Source: an uncultured Collinsella sp.
GTDB lineage: Bacteria > Actinomycetota > Coriobacteriia > Coriobacteriales > Coriobacteriaceae
DNA length: 23,583 bases
Direction: 5' to 3'
NCBI GenBank assembly: GCA_902490365.1
Contig: CABUDQ010000034.1
Location: 1 to 23,583 of the forward strand
The position numbers and the translations under genes were made by a program. The notes below the pieces were generated by a model that searched no databases, was not told the origin of the DNA, and worked only from the letters and a program-made list of their open reading frames with translations. Positions 15,161-21,895 of this stretch are shown in pieces; positions within the stretch are counted from its first letter, which is position 1, and every line of letters begins with the position of its first letter.

Positions 15161-15646
15161 CTAGCGCACGCGCTCGATCTCGACGCCGCAGCTTGCCAGG
15201 GGCAGGCCAACAGGAGCCCACGGCTTATCGAGCTTTATGCGCACACCAAGCAGCGAGGGATAACGGCGCAGCAGCATCTGGGCTGTCCCCTCGGCTGCCG
15301 CCTCGATGAGCTTAAACGTATGCTCGCGCAGATAGCCATCGACATCGTGGCACACCGAGCCGTAGTCAATCGAGGCGTCCAGGTTATCGTGCTCCCCCGC
15401 CGCGCGCAGGTCGGCATAGAGCACCAGAGAAACGATGAACTTCTGACCCAGCGCGTTCTCCTCGGGATACACGCCATGGTTGGCAAAAACCTCCAGGCCG
15501 TCAATGACAATACGATCGGCATGGCGCAAATCGTCATAGCTCACGTGAGGCACCGCCGTTGCGGTGGATATTTCGCCCCTTCCACGGCGGGCGAGCTCGG
15601 CGCCTTCGGTCTTGGTTGCATTCTCGGGCAGTTTCTTGTTACTCAA
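15161..15646 (-). CDS. folB: Dihydroneopterin aldolase
   Basis: Converts dihydroneopterin to 6-hydroxymethyl-dihydropterin plus glycolaldehyde in folate synthesis; octameric cytosolic enzyme. 161 residues, with the catalytic domain from about 45 to the end: FANHGVYPEENALGQKF (54-70) holding the conserved glutamate, IDYGSVCHDV (93-102), FKLIEAAAEG (111-120) and LDKPWAPV (139-146) with the catalytic lysine K141. About 40 extra N-terminal residues precede it. The start is a TTG at 15646 with GGAG about 9 nt upstream; later starts would remove the extension. It follows the HD gene by 43 bp and is the last gene of the folE cluster. folP and folK are not in view. Confidence 0.9.
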   Translation of the reverse strand: MSNKKLPENATKTEGAELARRGRGEISTATAVPHVSYDDLRHADRIVIDGLEVFANHGVYPEENALGQKFIVSLVLYADLRAAGEHDNLDASIDYGSVCHDVDGYLREHTFKLIEAAAEGTAQMLLRRYPSLLGVRIKLDKPWAPVGLPLASCGVEIERVR

Positions 15647-15689
15647 CGCGACCGTCTCCTTCGTTTAGAACCCCGACCGCGCAAACTAA

Positions 15690-16271
15690 CTACACGCGAA
15701 TCGACAGGTTCTTTTTATCATCGCTCCAGTTGCAAGCGTTGCGCGCGGGGCATGCAAAGCAGGCACGCGACGCTTTGTCGGCTGCATAGAGCAGACGCTC
15801 AAGCGGTTGGCTGTTCACGCGCAGCTTTCGATGGCCCAGAATGGCCGTCTTAATGGCTGCGGCATCGGCCGGCTCAAACGCCACGTCATCGGGCATGCCG
15901 CCGAGAATCGCATCAGCGACGCGTTCGCTTGCAACATCATGGGATATACCCGATTCATACTGTTCATCTTTGCCGATATCGTGAAGAAGTGCTGTGGCGT
16001 AGATGACCTCGCGGTCAAATTCGAGCTGCTCCTCGAGATTCTTGATCCACATAATGCGCGCGACATCGAGCAGATGGTCAATACCGTGGCGGCAGAAGAT
16101 GCGCCCCGATTCCAACTGTACGATGTTGCCCAGGTGCCGCCGGAACAGCCCGTTGGCACAAATGTAATCAATGCGAGGCATGGCACCAAAGGGGGCCAGG
16201 CCCGAAGCCATAAAGCCGCGACGCGACGTCCCCTCATCGGTCTTCGATGTAAAGTCGTTGACGACTCTCAT
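15690..16271 (-). CDS. HD-domain hydrolase encoded in the folate cluster
   Basis: 193-residue predicted metal-dependent phosphohydrolase. HD-type residues are H62 (CRHGIDHLLDVARI), H97-D98 (ATALLHDIGK) and a later H111-D112. The C-terminus has a small cysteine cluster, C171-x2-C174-x5-C180-NW, that could bind iron-sulfur or zinc. The start is 2 bp after the folE stop, so the genes are coupled, and folB follows. HD-domain genes next to folE recur in anaerobic Firmicutes as I recall. It may remove phosphates from dihydroneopterin triphosphate, the step between FolE and FolB that lacks a universal enzyme, but that is inference; it could also be an unrelated nucleotidase. Confidence 0.83.
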   Translation of the reverse strand: MRVVNDFTSKTDEGTSRRGFMASGLAPFGAMPRIDYICANGLFRRHLGNIVQLESGRIFCRHGIDHLLDVARIMWIKNLEEQLEFDREVIYATALLHDIGKDEQYESGISHDVASERVADAILGGMPDDVAFEPADAAAIKTAILGHRKLRVNSQPLERLLYAADKASRACFACPARNACNWSDDKKNLSIRV

Positions 16272-16273
16272 GG

Positions 16274-16831
16274 TTAGCGGCCCAGCATCCTAAAGAAACG
16301 CTCCTCGAGCGCGGGATCGGTCTCAAAGACGCCGCGGCGAGCAAGCGTCACGGTCTTGGTGCCGGGCTTTTGCACGCCACGCATCGTCATGCACATATGC
16401 TCGGCCTCCATCAACACAATCGCTCCCTGGGGAGCGAGATAATCCATGAGGGCATCGGCAACCTGTGCGCACAGTTGCTCCTGCAGCTGAAGACGGCGGG
16501 CATAAACCTCAACCGTGCGGGCGAGCTTGGAAAGCCCAGCCACCCGACCGTTAGGGATATAACCAATGGCGGCCTTGCCATAAAACGGCAGCAGATGATG
16601 TTCGCACAGCGAGTAGAACGTGATGTCGCGCTCGATAACCAAATCGTTCGAAGCGACGGCAAAGGTTTTGGACAGGTGTTCCTCGGCACTCTGGTCCATA
16701 CCGCCGGCGATCTCACCATACATACGGGCAACGCGCGCCGGGGTCTCCAGCAGGCCCTCACGAGTTGGGTCCTCGCCTATGCCCTCAAGCAACAGCTTAA
16801 TGGCGGCCTCGACTTTTTCCTGATCGACCAT
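16274..16831 (-). CDS. folE: GTP cyclohydrolase I
   Basis: First step of pterin and folate synthesis, turning GTP into dihydroneopterin triphosphate. 185 residues, usual for type IA enzymes. Zinc and catalytic residues are present: C76, H78 and H79 (YSLCEHHLLPF) and C147 (EHMCMTMRGVQKPG). GYIPNGRVAGLSKLARTVEV (90-109) is the other signature. The ATG at 16831 follows GAGG at 5-6 nt. It heads the folE-HD-folB group; the 66-bp gap after nrdG may hold its promoter, but no convincing -35/-10 pair was seen. Confidence 0.96.
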   Translation of the reverse strand: MVDQEKVEAAIKLLLEGIGEDPTREGLLETPARVARMYGEIAGGMDQSAEEHLSKTFAVASNDLVIERDITFYSLCEHHLLPFYGKAAIGYIPNGRVAGLSKLARTVEVYARRLQLQEQLCAQVADALMDYLAPQGAIVLMEAEHMCMTMRGVQKPGTKTVTLARRGVFETDPALEERFFRMLGR

Positions 16832-16897
16832 CTGGGCCTCACTTTTCCGATTTCACGTTCGCGCTATGGTACCACGCCCTCCGGCATCGACCACAAG

Positions 16898-17479
16898 CTA
16901 CATAGTATGGGTCGAATAGACCGGATCATCACGCCAAAGTTCAACCGCATCACAAAGCGCAACGCCCTCGCGCTCAGCACGGGCGCGCGTAGCGTTCATA
17001 TCGATCACGCGCTGGTTGCTCGAACCCCTAAAGCGCAGCGAGATATCGTACAGGTCCTGAACAAACGGGCCGTCCACCAGCATGTCAAGGCAGGCAAGGA
17101 TGCGGTCCGTCACCTCGGTATGATGACGACCGCCCGGCATAAGCTCCTCGAGTACGTCGCCAGTAAAGCACCAAATGGTCTTTCCCGACCCCACTGGATA
17201 GGCCGCGCGAACACGCTCGACAAACTCAACGAGCCCCGCCTGATTCTCGGGCTCCATGGGCTCGCCGCCCAGAATCGTCAGACCATCGATAAAGGGATGA
17301 TCGAGACTCTCGATAATCTTGTCCTCGACGGCACGATCGAACGGCTCACCCGCAGCAAAGTCCCACGCAACAGAGTTAAAGCAATTCTTGCACCCACGAC
17401 GGCACCCGCTTACAAACAGAGAAGTACGAACGCCTTCTCCATCAGCAATGTCGAAATACTTAATGTTCGCGTAGTTCAT
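16898..17479 (-). CDS. nrdG: Anaerobic ribonucleotide reductase activating protein
   Basis: Radical-SAM enzyme that installs the glycyl radical on NrdD. 193 residues; the 4Fe-4S motif is C26-x3-C30-x2-C33 (SGCRRGCKNC), and TILGGEP further on is the usual SAM-contact segment. I start at the ATG at 17479 (MNYANIKYFD), with AGAG upstream. The frame is open to 17635, but that extension would run through the inverted repeat at 17495-17578 and is not conserved. It lies 426 bp downstream of nrdD in the same direction, an unusually wide gap for this pair. Confidence 0.94.
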   Translation of the reverse strand: MNYANIKYFDIADGEGVRTSLFVSGCRRGCKNCFNSVAWDFAAGEPFDRAVEDKIIESLDHPFIDGLTILGGEPMEPENQAGLVEFVERVRAAYPVGSGKTIWCFTGDVLEELMPGGRHHTEVTDRILACLDMLVDGPFVQDLYDISLRFRGSSNQRVIDMNATRARAEREGVALCDAVELWRDDPVYSTHTM

Positions 17480-17494
17480 AGGTAACTCTCCCGG

Positions 17495-17578
17495 GAGGCC
17501 GGGACATATCATCCCGTCCTCAAACATTCTCGACCTGCGGCCTGCGAAACTGCGGGCGGGACGATATGTCCCGGCCTC
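17495..17578 (-). repeat. 84-bp inverted repeat upstream of nrdG
   Basis: Arms of 22 bp, 17495-17516 (GAGGCCGGGACATATCATCC and on) and 17557-17578, differ at one position. That position is a G-U wobble in the minus-strand RNA and an A-C mismatch on the plus strand. Weaker pairing continues inward to about 17522/17551. The left arm ends about 6 bp from the nrdG ribosome site, so in nrdG mRNA it would be a strong leader hairpin. Confidence 0.8.
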
Positions 17579-17756
17579 ATGCAAAGGGTAACTCAATGAA
17601 CGAAGCGAACATCGAGCATAGGGTTCGAGGTCCAATAAAAACTGGGTTGCGGCTCAACCACCATCGCAAGTAAATCGCAGCTGCAACTCGACTTATTTCC
17701 GCTAAGAACTTCGAGGAGTGAGCAGACTGCGCGCTGCATCTCAGCTACATCAACTT

Positions 17757-17894
17757 GGCTGCCCTGTAGCGAGGCCCCGGACCTTTGCTCGATATGAGTT
17801 CCGCACGAACAGGAGGCGCCAGTGGCGCCTCCGTCGTGAGCCAGGACTGTCCGAAATAGCGAGTAAAGGTCCGGGGCCTCGCTACAGGGCAGCC
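17757..17894. repeat. 138-bp palindromic element next to the nrdD stop
   Basis: Terminal inverted arms of 35 bp (17757-17791 and 17860-17894, starting GGCTGCCCTGTAGCGAGGCC) match at 34 of 35 positions. The interior holds a second perfect hairpin, GGAGGCGCC-AGT-GGCGCCTCC, flanked by pairing CACGA/TCGTG. The right arm ends 11 bp from the nrdD stop codon. No clear target-site duplication was found. It looks like a miniature inverted-repeat (MITE) element or a large structured transcript end; there is no T-run. Confidence 0.85.
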
Positions 17895-17905
17895 TGGGAT
17901 GGTTA

Positions 17906-20128
17906 TTAGAGATGCAGCACGCGGTCGCGGATCTCCTCGGTTCGGCCCTGGTTCCAGAACTGGGTACCGATGTAGCCGCACGTACGACGAGCGACGTTCA
18001 TTTTCTCCTGGTCGCGGTTGCCGCAGTTGGGGCACTCCCACACCAGCTTGCCATCGTCCTCAACAATCTTGATCTCGCCATCGTAGCCGCACACCTGGCA
18101 GTAGTCGCTCTTGGTGTTGAGCTCGGCGTACATGATGTTGTCGTAGATGTACTGCATCACGCGAATGACAGCCTTGAGGTTGTCCTGCATGTTGGGAACC
18201 TCAACGTAAGAGATAGCACCGCCCGGCGAAAGCTGCTGGAACATGCCCTCAAACTTAAGCTTATCGAAGGCATCGATCTCCTCGGACACGTGGACGTGAT
18301 AGCTGTTGGTAATGTAGCCCTTGTCCGTCACGCCCGGGATAATACCAAAACGGCGCTGCAGGCACTTGGCGAACTTGTAGGTCGTCGACTCCAACGGCGT
18401 ACCGTACAGCGAGAAATCGATATCGCTTTCGGCCTTCCACTCCGCGCACTTGTCGTTCATGCGCTGCATGACGGCCATGGCAAACGGCGTGCCTTCCTTC
18501 TCGGTGTGGCTGTGGCCCGTCATGTACTTGACGCACTCATACAGGCCGGCATAGCCAAGGCTGATGGTAGAGTATCCGCCCACGAGCAACTTATCGATCG
18601 TCTCGCCCTTCTTCAGACGCGCTAGGGCACCGTACTGCCAAAGAATCGGCGCGGCATCCGAAAGCGTGCCCATCAGGCGCTCATGACGGCACAGCAGAGC
18701 ACGGTGGCACAGCTCAAGGCGCTCGTCGAAGATCTTCCAGAACTTGTCCATGTCCTGATGCGAGCTCAGCGCGACATCGGGCAGGTTGATGGTCACAACA
18801 CCCTGGTTAAAGCGGCCATAGTACTTGGGTTTGGTCGGGTCATAGTTCAGCGCGTTGGCGACATTGTTAAAGCCGTTGCCCGAGCGGTCGGGCGTCAGGA
18901 AACTGCGACAACCCATGCAGGTGTAGCAATCGCCGTTGCCGGCGGTCTCGCCCTTCGACAGCTTGAGCTCGCGCATCTTCTTCTCGGAGATGTAATCGGG
19001 CACCATGCGCTTGGCGGTACACTTGGCAGCCAGCTGGGTCAGGTAGAAGTACGGGGAATTCTCGTGAACGTTATCGTCCTCGAGTACATAGATAAGCTTG
19101 GGGAATGCCGGGGTAATCCACACACCGGCTTCGTTCTTAACGCCCTCATAGCGTTGACGAAGCGTCTCCTCCACGATCATGGCAAGGTCGTGCTTCTCCT
19201 GGGGCGTACGGGCCTCATTGAGATACATAAAGACCGTCACGAACGGCGCCTGGCCATTGGTGGTCATAAGGGTCACGACCTGATACTGAATCGTCTGGAC
19301 GCCGCGACGGATCTCGTCACGCAGACGGTCCTCAACGACCTCACGGACCTTTTCGGCAGATGCCGAAACACCGAGCTCCTCGAGCTCGCGGGCAACCTCG
19401 CCGCGAATCTTTTGACGGCTCACCTCAACAAAGGGGGCGAGATGGGTCAGCGAAATAGACTGGCCGCCGTACTGGGAAGAAGCAACCTGGGCGATAATCT
19501 GCGTCGCGATGTTGCAGGCAGTCGAGAAGCTATGCGGCTTCTCGATCAGCGTGCCCGAGATAACGGTGCCGTTCTGGAGCATATCCTCCAGGTTCACCAG
19601 GTCGCAGTTATGCATGTGCTGGGCAAAGTAGTCGGAATCGTGGAAGTGGATCAGGCCCTCGTTGTGGGCATCCACGATCTCCTGGGGCAGCAGCACGCGC
19701 TGAGTCAGGTCCTTGGAAATCTCGCCGGCCATGTAGTCGCGCTGAACGGAGTTGACGGTCGGGTTCTTGTTAGAGTTCTCCTGCTTGACCTCTTCGTTAT
19801 TGCACTCGATCAACGACAGGATCTTGTCATCGGTCGTGTTCTTCTGGCGCTTCAGGCTCTGAACATAGCGATAGATGATGTAGTGGCGGGCGACCTCGTA
19901 GCAGTCGAGACGCATGATCTCGTCCTCGACCAAATCCTGGATCTCCTCGACCGAAACGGTGTGGCCCGCGTTCTCGCATGCCTCGGCGACGTTTTGCGCC
20001 GCATAAACCACCTGGCGGTCGGTTAGACGAGAGCTCTCCTCGACCTCCAAGTTTGCGGCGCGAATCGCATTGACGATCTTATCGATGTCAAAGACAACCT
20101 CGGTGCCGCTGCGCTTGATGATCTTCAT
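17906..20128 (-). CDS. nrdD: Anaerobic ribonucleoside-triphosphate reductase, class III
   Basis: Glycyl-radical enzyme making deoxynucleotides without oxygen. 740 residues. An ATP-cone covers the N-terminal ~90 residues (MKIIKRSGTEVVFDIDKIVN), for allosteric control by ATP/dATP. The centre holds the active-site cysteine region (NGDCYTCMGCRSFL). Near the C-terminus four zinc cysteines lie in CQVCGYDGE and CPNCGNRD, and the radical glycine is G718 in RRTCGYIG. I start at the ATG at 20128, which has AGAGGCAAGAGG upstream; the ATG at 20158 adds ten unconserved basic residues. Transcribed through a leader of about 220 nt from a promoter overlapped by an NrdR box (20386-20401), so NrdR repression is expected. 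nrdG follows. Confidence 0.96.
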   Translation of the reverse strand: MKIIKRSGTEVVFDIDKIVNAIRAANLEVEESSRLTDRQVVYAAQNVAEACENAGHTVSVEEIQDLVEDEIMRLDCYEVARHYIIYRYVQSLKRQKNTTDDKILSLIECNNEEVKQENSNKNPTVNSVQRDYMAGEISKDLTQRVLLPQEIVDAHNEGLIHFHDSDYFAQHMHNCDLVNLEDMLQNGTVISGTLIEKPHSFSTACNIATQIIAQVASSQYGGQSISLTHLAPFVEVSRQKIRGEVARELEELGVSASAEKVREVVEDRLRDEIRRGVQTIQYQVVTLMTTNGQAPFVTVFMYLNEARTPQEKHDLAMIVEETLRQRYEGVKNEAGVWITPAFPKLIYVLEDDNVHENSPYFYLTQLAAKCTAKRMVPDYISEKKMRELKLSKGETAGNGDCYTCMGCRSFLTPDRSGNGFNNVANALNYDPTKPKYYGRFNQGVVTINLPDVALSSHQDMDKFWKIFDERLELCHRALLCRHERLMGTLSDAAPILWQYGALARLKKGETIDKLLVGGYSTISLGYAGLYECVKYMTGHSHTEKEGTPFAMAVMQRMNDKCAEWKAESDIDFSLYGTPLESTTYKFAKCLQRRFGIIPGVTDKGYITNSYHVHVSEEIDAFDKLKFEGMFQQLSPGGAISYVEVPNMQDNLKAVIRVMQYIYDNIMYAELNTKSDYCQVCGYDGEIKIVEDDGKLVWECPNCGNRDQEKMNVARRTCGYIGTQFWNQGRTEEIRDRVLHL

Positions 20129-20242
20129 CCTCTTGCCTCTTTCGCGTCGTAGTCTCATTGCGCTTCAGAGCCAAACGATGCCCGGCAGGGCTTGCCCCTG
20201 TCTTGCGGCGCCGTCGCGCAATCTGTGTTCTCGATAAACCAT

Positions 20243-20331
20243 AGGTCCTCATGCGGACAATCCTCGCGGCCGATCAAGCGGCTCAAAGATCTATCCAAAT
20301 GGGGCAAATAAGGTCCTCGTTCTCTGTCCGC
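20243..20331 (-). promoter_or_regulatory. Structured segment of the nrdD 5' leader
   Basis: GCGGACA (20253-20259) pairs with TGTCCGC (20325-20331), enclosing a small GCCG/CGGC hairpin at 20269-20282. An 8-bp direct repeat, AGGTCCTC, occurs at 20243-20250 and 20311-20318. It resembles no riboswitch class that I know. Confidence 0.35.
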
Positions 20332-20351
20332 CATCTATCATACGACAAAGA

Positions 20352-20367
20352 GGCATCTATATCCTGT
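20352..20367 (-). promoter_or_regulatory. Degenerate second NrdR-like site over the nrdD -10
   Basis: GGCATCTATATCCTGT matches about 9-10 of 16 NrdR-box positions and lies 34 bp from the strong box. NrdR usually binds paired boxes about 31-32 bp apart, so spacing and match are both imperfect. Confidence 0.3.
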
Positions 20368-20385
20368 ATTCTTTTTTTAGTTCAA
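20356..20385 (-). promoter_or_regulatory. nrdD promoter
   Basis: On the minus strand TTGAAC (20380-20385) and TATAGA (20356-20361) are separated by 18 bp. An alternative pair, TTGTGT inside the NrdR box and TACAGG, has a 17-bp spacer. Confidence 0.5.
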
Positions 20386-20401
20386 ACACAACATATAGTG
20401 T
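20386..20401 (-). promoter_or_regulatory. NrdR box upstream of nrdD
   Basis: ACACAACATATAGTGT matches 15 of 16 positions of the known NrdR consensus ACACWATATATWGTGT. It touches the -35 box of the nrdD promoter, as expected for repression of ribonucleotide reductase genes by NrdR when dATP is ample. Confidence 0.85.
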
Positions 20402-20727
20402 TTCAGGAGGTCAAAGCAATTGGTCATTTTGCAGACGCATTAATTATGAGGGGTTCTTGGCAAGTCGGTAAAACGTTACCAACACGGCTACCTGCATGGC
20501 AGTTATAAAACCCCCTTAGTCAAGCCGCTGACAAATCCTACCAAAACCAAGCCGCTCACGCCAAAAGAATCCAAAAGATTATGCTTGACCAACATGTTGC
20601 GGTCGTGCCTTGCCGAGCCCCATGTAACCGCGGCACGAATCCTTGAAAGATATGTGTATGCAAACAGAGAAGATGAGAGTTTTCTCGGATGACTACTGAG
20701 AAGCATCCCAGAAGATCAAAAAACTCG

Positions 20728-20763
20728 AAATTTGGTGACGTATTTGGCGACCCATTTGGCGAG
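20728..20763. repeat. Three 12-bp tandem repeats beside the tRNA terminator
   Basis: Three units of exactly 12 bp with the pattern NNATTTGGYGAS: AAATTTGGTGAC, GTATTTGGCGAC and CCATTTGGCGAG. A related ACATTTGGTGGG at 20805-20816 spans the 3' end of tRNA-Val. The array lies just past the terminator's T-run. Confidence 0.8.
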
Positions 20764-20764
20764 C

Positions 20765-20800
20765 AAAACAAAACAGCCCAGAGGCTAAGCCTCTGGGCTG
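20765..20800 (-). terminator. Terminator of the tRNA-Gly/tRNA-Val transcript
   Basis: 13-bp arms CAGCCCAGAGGCT and AGCCTCTGGGCTG around one base, followed on the minus strand by TTTTGTTTT. Confidence 0.93.
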
Positions 20801-20808
20801 CGAACATT

Positions 20809-20883
20809 TGGTGGGCGTTAGAAGATTTGAACTTCTGACCTCTTCCGTGTCAGGGAAGCGCTCTCCCCCTGAGCTAAACGCCC
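20809..20883 (-). tRNA. tRNA-Val (GAC)
   Basis: Minus-strand cloverleaf: acceptor GGGCGTT with AACGCCC, anticodon stem CTTCC/GGAAG around the loop CTGACAC (anticodon GAC), T-arm with GTTCAAATC, and an encoded CCA end (20809-20811). It lies 3 bp downstream of tRNA-Gly in the same transcript. Confidence 0.96.
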
Positions 20884-20886
20884 AAA

Positions 20887-20962
20887 TGGAGCGGACAACG
20901 GGGCTCGAACCCGCGACCCCAACCTTGGCAAGGTTGTGCTCTACCAACTGAGCCATGTCCGC
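20887..20962 (-). tRNA. tRNA-Gly (GCC)
   Basis: Minus-strand cloverleaf of 76 nt: acceptor GCGGACA with its 3' partner TGTCCGC, anticodon stem CAACC/GGTTG around loop TTGCCAA (anticodon GCC), T-arm GGGTTCGAGCCCC, and encoded CCA. First gene of a two-tRNA unit. Confidence 0.97.
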
Positions 20963-20974
20963 TTGCGGGTTATT

Positions 20975-21003
20975 AATTTACGCGAGTTGCCCAAAAGACG
21001 CAA
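20975..21003 (-). promoter_or_regulatory. Promoter of the tRNA pair
   Basis: TTGCGT (20998-21003) and TAAATT (20975-20980) with a 17-bp spacer on the minus strand, followed about 12 bp later by the tRNA-Gly 5' end. Confidence 0.65.
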
Positions 21004-21038
21004 GTACTTTTTTCAAAAAAGTTGTTCGCCACATGCTC

Positions 21039-21058
21039 TTGGCAGATATACATGCCAA
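21039..21058. other. Hairpin after the STAS-HATPase gene
   Basis: TTGGCA (21039-21044) pairs with TGCCAA (21053-21058) just past the stop codon at 21068. A second palindrome, ACTTTTTTCAAAAAAGT, lies at 21006-21022. Together they may end the transcript, although neither is a textbook terminator. Confidence 0.35.
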
Positions 21059-21067
21059 AACGATTTA

Positions 21068-21814
21068 CTAGGCGCACGATTCCAATGTTCCGCTAAACAG
21101 CTTTACCATCCGAACGCGCGTACCGGCACCATCAGTACGACGGGCAACCTCCACGTTGTCGACCAACATGCGCATGAGCTTGATTCCACGCCCGCGCTCC
21201 TCAGTCGTAACCGGTTCACTCGACCCGTCGATCGAATAGCCCGCCCCACGGTCGACAACCTCAATCACGACACGATCGCCATAGGCCTGAACCGTCAGGA
21301 TGCATCCGATACCACCCGCATGGTCATACGCGTTGCCCAGCGCCTCGCCCGATGCCAATGCGACGTCATAGCGCTCATCACGCCTCAGGGGAAGCGATTC
21401 GAGTAGCTCGGCAATACGATGACGATAGTATGGAAGGTTCTCGATACCCTGGCGCACCTCGACACTCTTGCTCCAGCGAGGCAATTCCCCCACCGGAATG
21501 GCAGGAATCGACTCCCGAGCGAAGCCCGCAACATGGAGGATGTCGACAAGTCGGGCAATCTCCAAAAAGCGAATGACCTCATCGGAGGCGTTAACGAGCG
21601 AAAGCAGGCCCTCTCGCCTCATGAGCTCTCTGGCGCGTGTAAGCAAAAACGCCAAACCCGTCGAGTCGATAAAGCCCACGGCCTGGCAATTGATGACAAC
21701 GCGGCGCACGCCCCGGTCGATCAAATTATCCAACCGTCGGCGCAGCGCGGGCACCGAGGCGATGTCGACATCACCCGGTGGCGTCAAAACCGCTATGTCA
21801 TTCCACTCATTCAT
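21068..21814 (-). CDS. STAS-HATPase fusion: anti-sigma antagonist joined to anti-sigma kinase
   Basis: 248 residues combining two partner-switching modules usually on separate proteins. The N-terminal STAS domain (about 5-100) has the phosphorylatable serine motif IDSTGLAFLL (D50, S51). The C-terminal GHKL ATPase domain (about 130-245) has an N-box-like E157...N161...H165 (SGEALGNAYDHA), the G1 box DRGAGY (188-193) and the G2 box RGRGIKLM (207-214), as in RsbW-type serine kinases. The RsbU-like phosphatase gene directly upstream would dephosphorylate the STAS part. I choose the ATG at 21814, with GGGGAA about 10 nt away; an ATG at 21853 would add 13 residues. No sigma factor is in view. Confidence 0.85.
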   Translation of the reverse strand: MNEWNDIAVLTPPGDVDIASVPALRRRLDNLIDRGVRRVVINCQAVGFIDSTGLAFLLTRARELMRREGLLSLVNASDEVIRFLEIARLVDILHVAGFARESIPAIPVGELPRWSKSVEVRQGIENLPYYRHRIAELLESLPLRRDERYDVALASGEALGNAYDHAGGIGCILTVQAYGDRVVIEVVDRGAGYSIDGSSEPVTTEERGRGIKLMRMLVDNVEVARRTDGAGTRVRMVKLFSGTLESCA

Positions 21815-21895
21815 ACGACCATGGTTCCCCAAAAGAGCTCGCTCGATGCACACATATCTACAACCGCGTAGGTTTCGCCCCTCAAGCGTCGCAGC

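Larger units (their letters stand above)
17480..17905. other. 426-bp gap between nrdD and nrdG
   Basis: No gene is supported here. It holds two separate long inverted repeats (17495-17578 and 17757-17894) and about 180 bp between them with no clear promoter, RNA gene or ribosome site. A 25-codon frame from the ATG at 17596 lacks a good ribosome site and was not called. Confidence 0.7.
20129..20808. other. 680-bp gap between nrdD and the tRNA genes
   Basis: No protein gene is supported. From nrdD outward it holds the structured nrdD leader (20243-20331), the nrdD promoter and NrdR box (20352-20401), about 320 bp with nothing I can identify (20402-20727), a 12-bp tandem repeat (20728-20763) and the tRNA terminator (20765-20800). 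The unidentified part is noticeably richer in A/T than its neighbours. Confidence 0.65.

Noticed and set aside
17596..17673. 25-codon plus-strand frame in the nrdD-nrdG gap
   Set aside because: Weak ribosome site, no conserved feature, and placed antisense between two repeats.
17757..17894. Insertion sequence
   Set aside because: Too short to encode a transposase and no clear target-site duplication, so only a palindromic or MITE-like repeat is claimed.
18683..20026. Long plus-strand frame of 447 residues opposite nrdD
   Set aside because: A shadow of the nrdD codons in a GC-rich gene; nrdD is certain from its motifs. The same applies to the 453-residue frame opposite metY (6274-7635) and the 371-residue frame opposite folE/nrdG (16370-17485).
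20251..20508. 85-residue plus-strand frame across the nrdD leader and promoter
   Set aside because: It runs antisense through the NrdR box and leader structure, lacks a ribosome site and has no recognisable composition.
20503..20706. 67-residue minus-strand frame ending in a hydrophobic stretch, downstream of the tRNA pair
   Set aside because: No ribosome site at either possible ATG, no recognisable domain, and it follows a strong terminator.
20693..20956. 87-residue minus-strand frame
   Set aside because: It is a translation of the two tRNA genes and their terminator.
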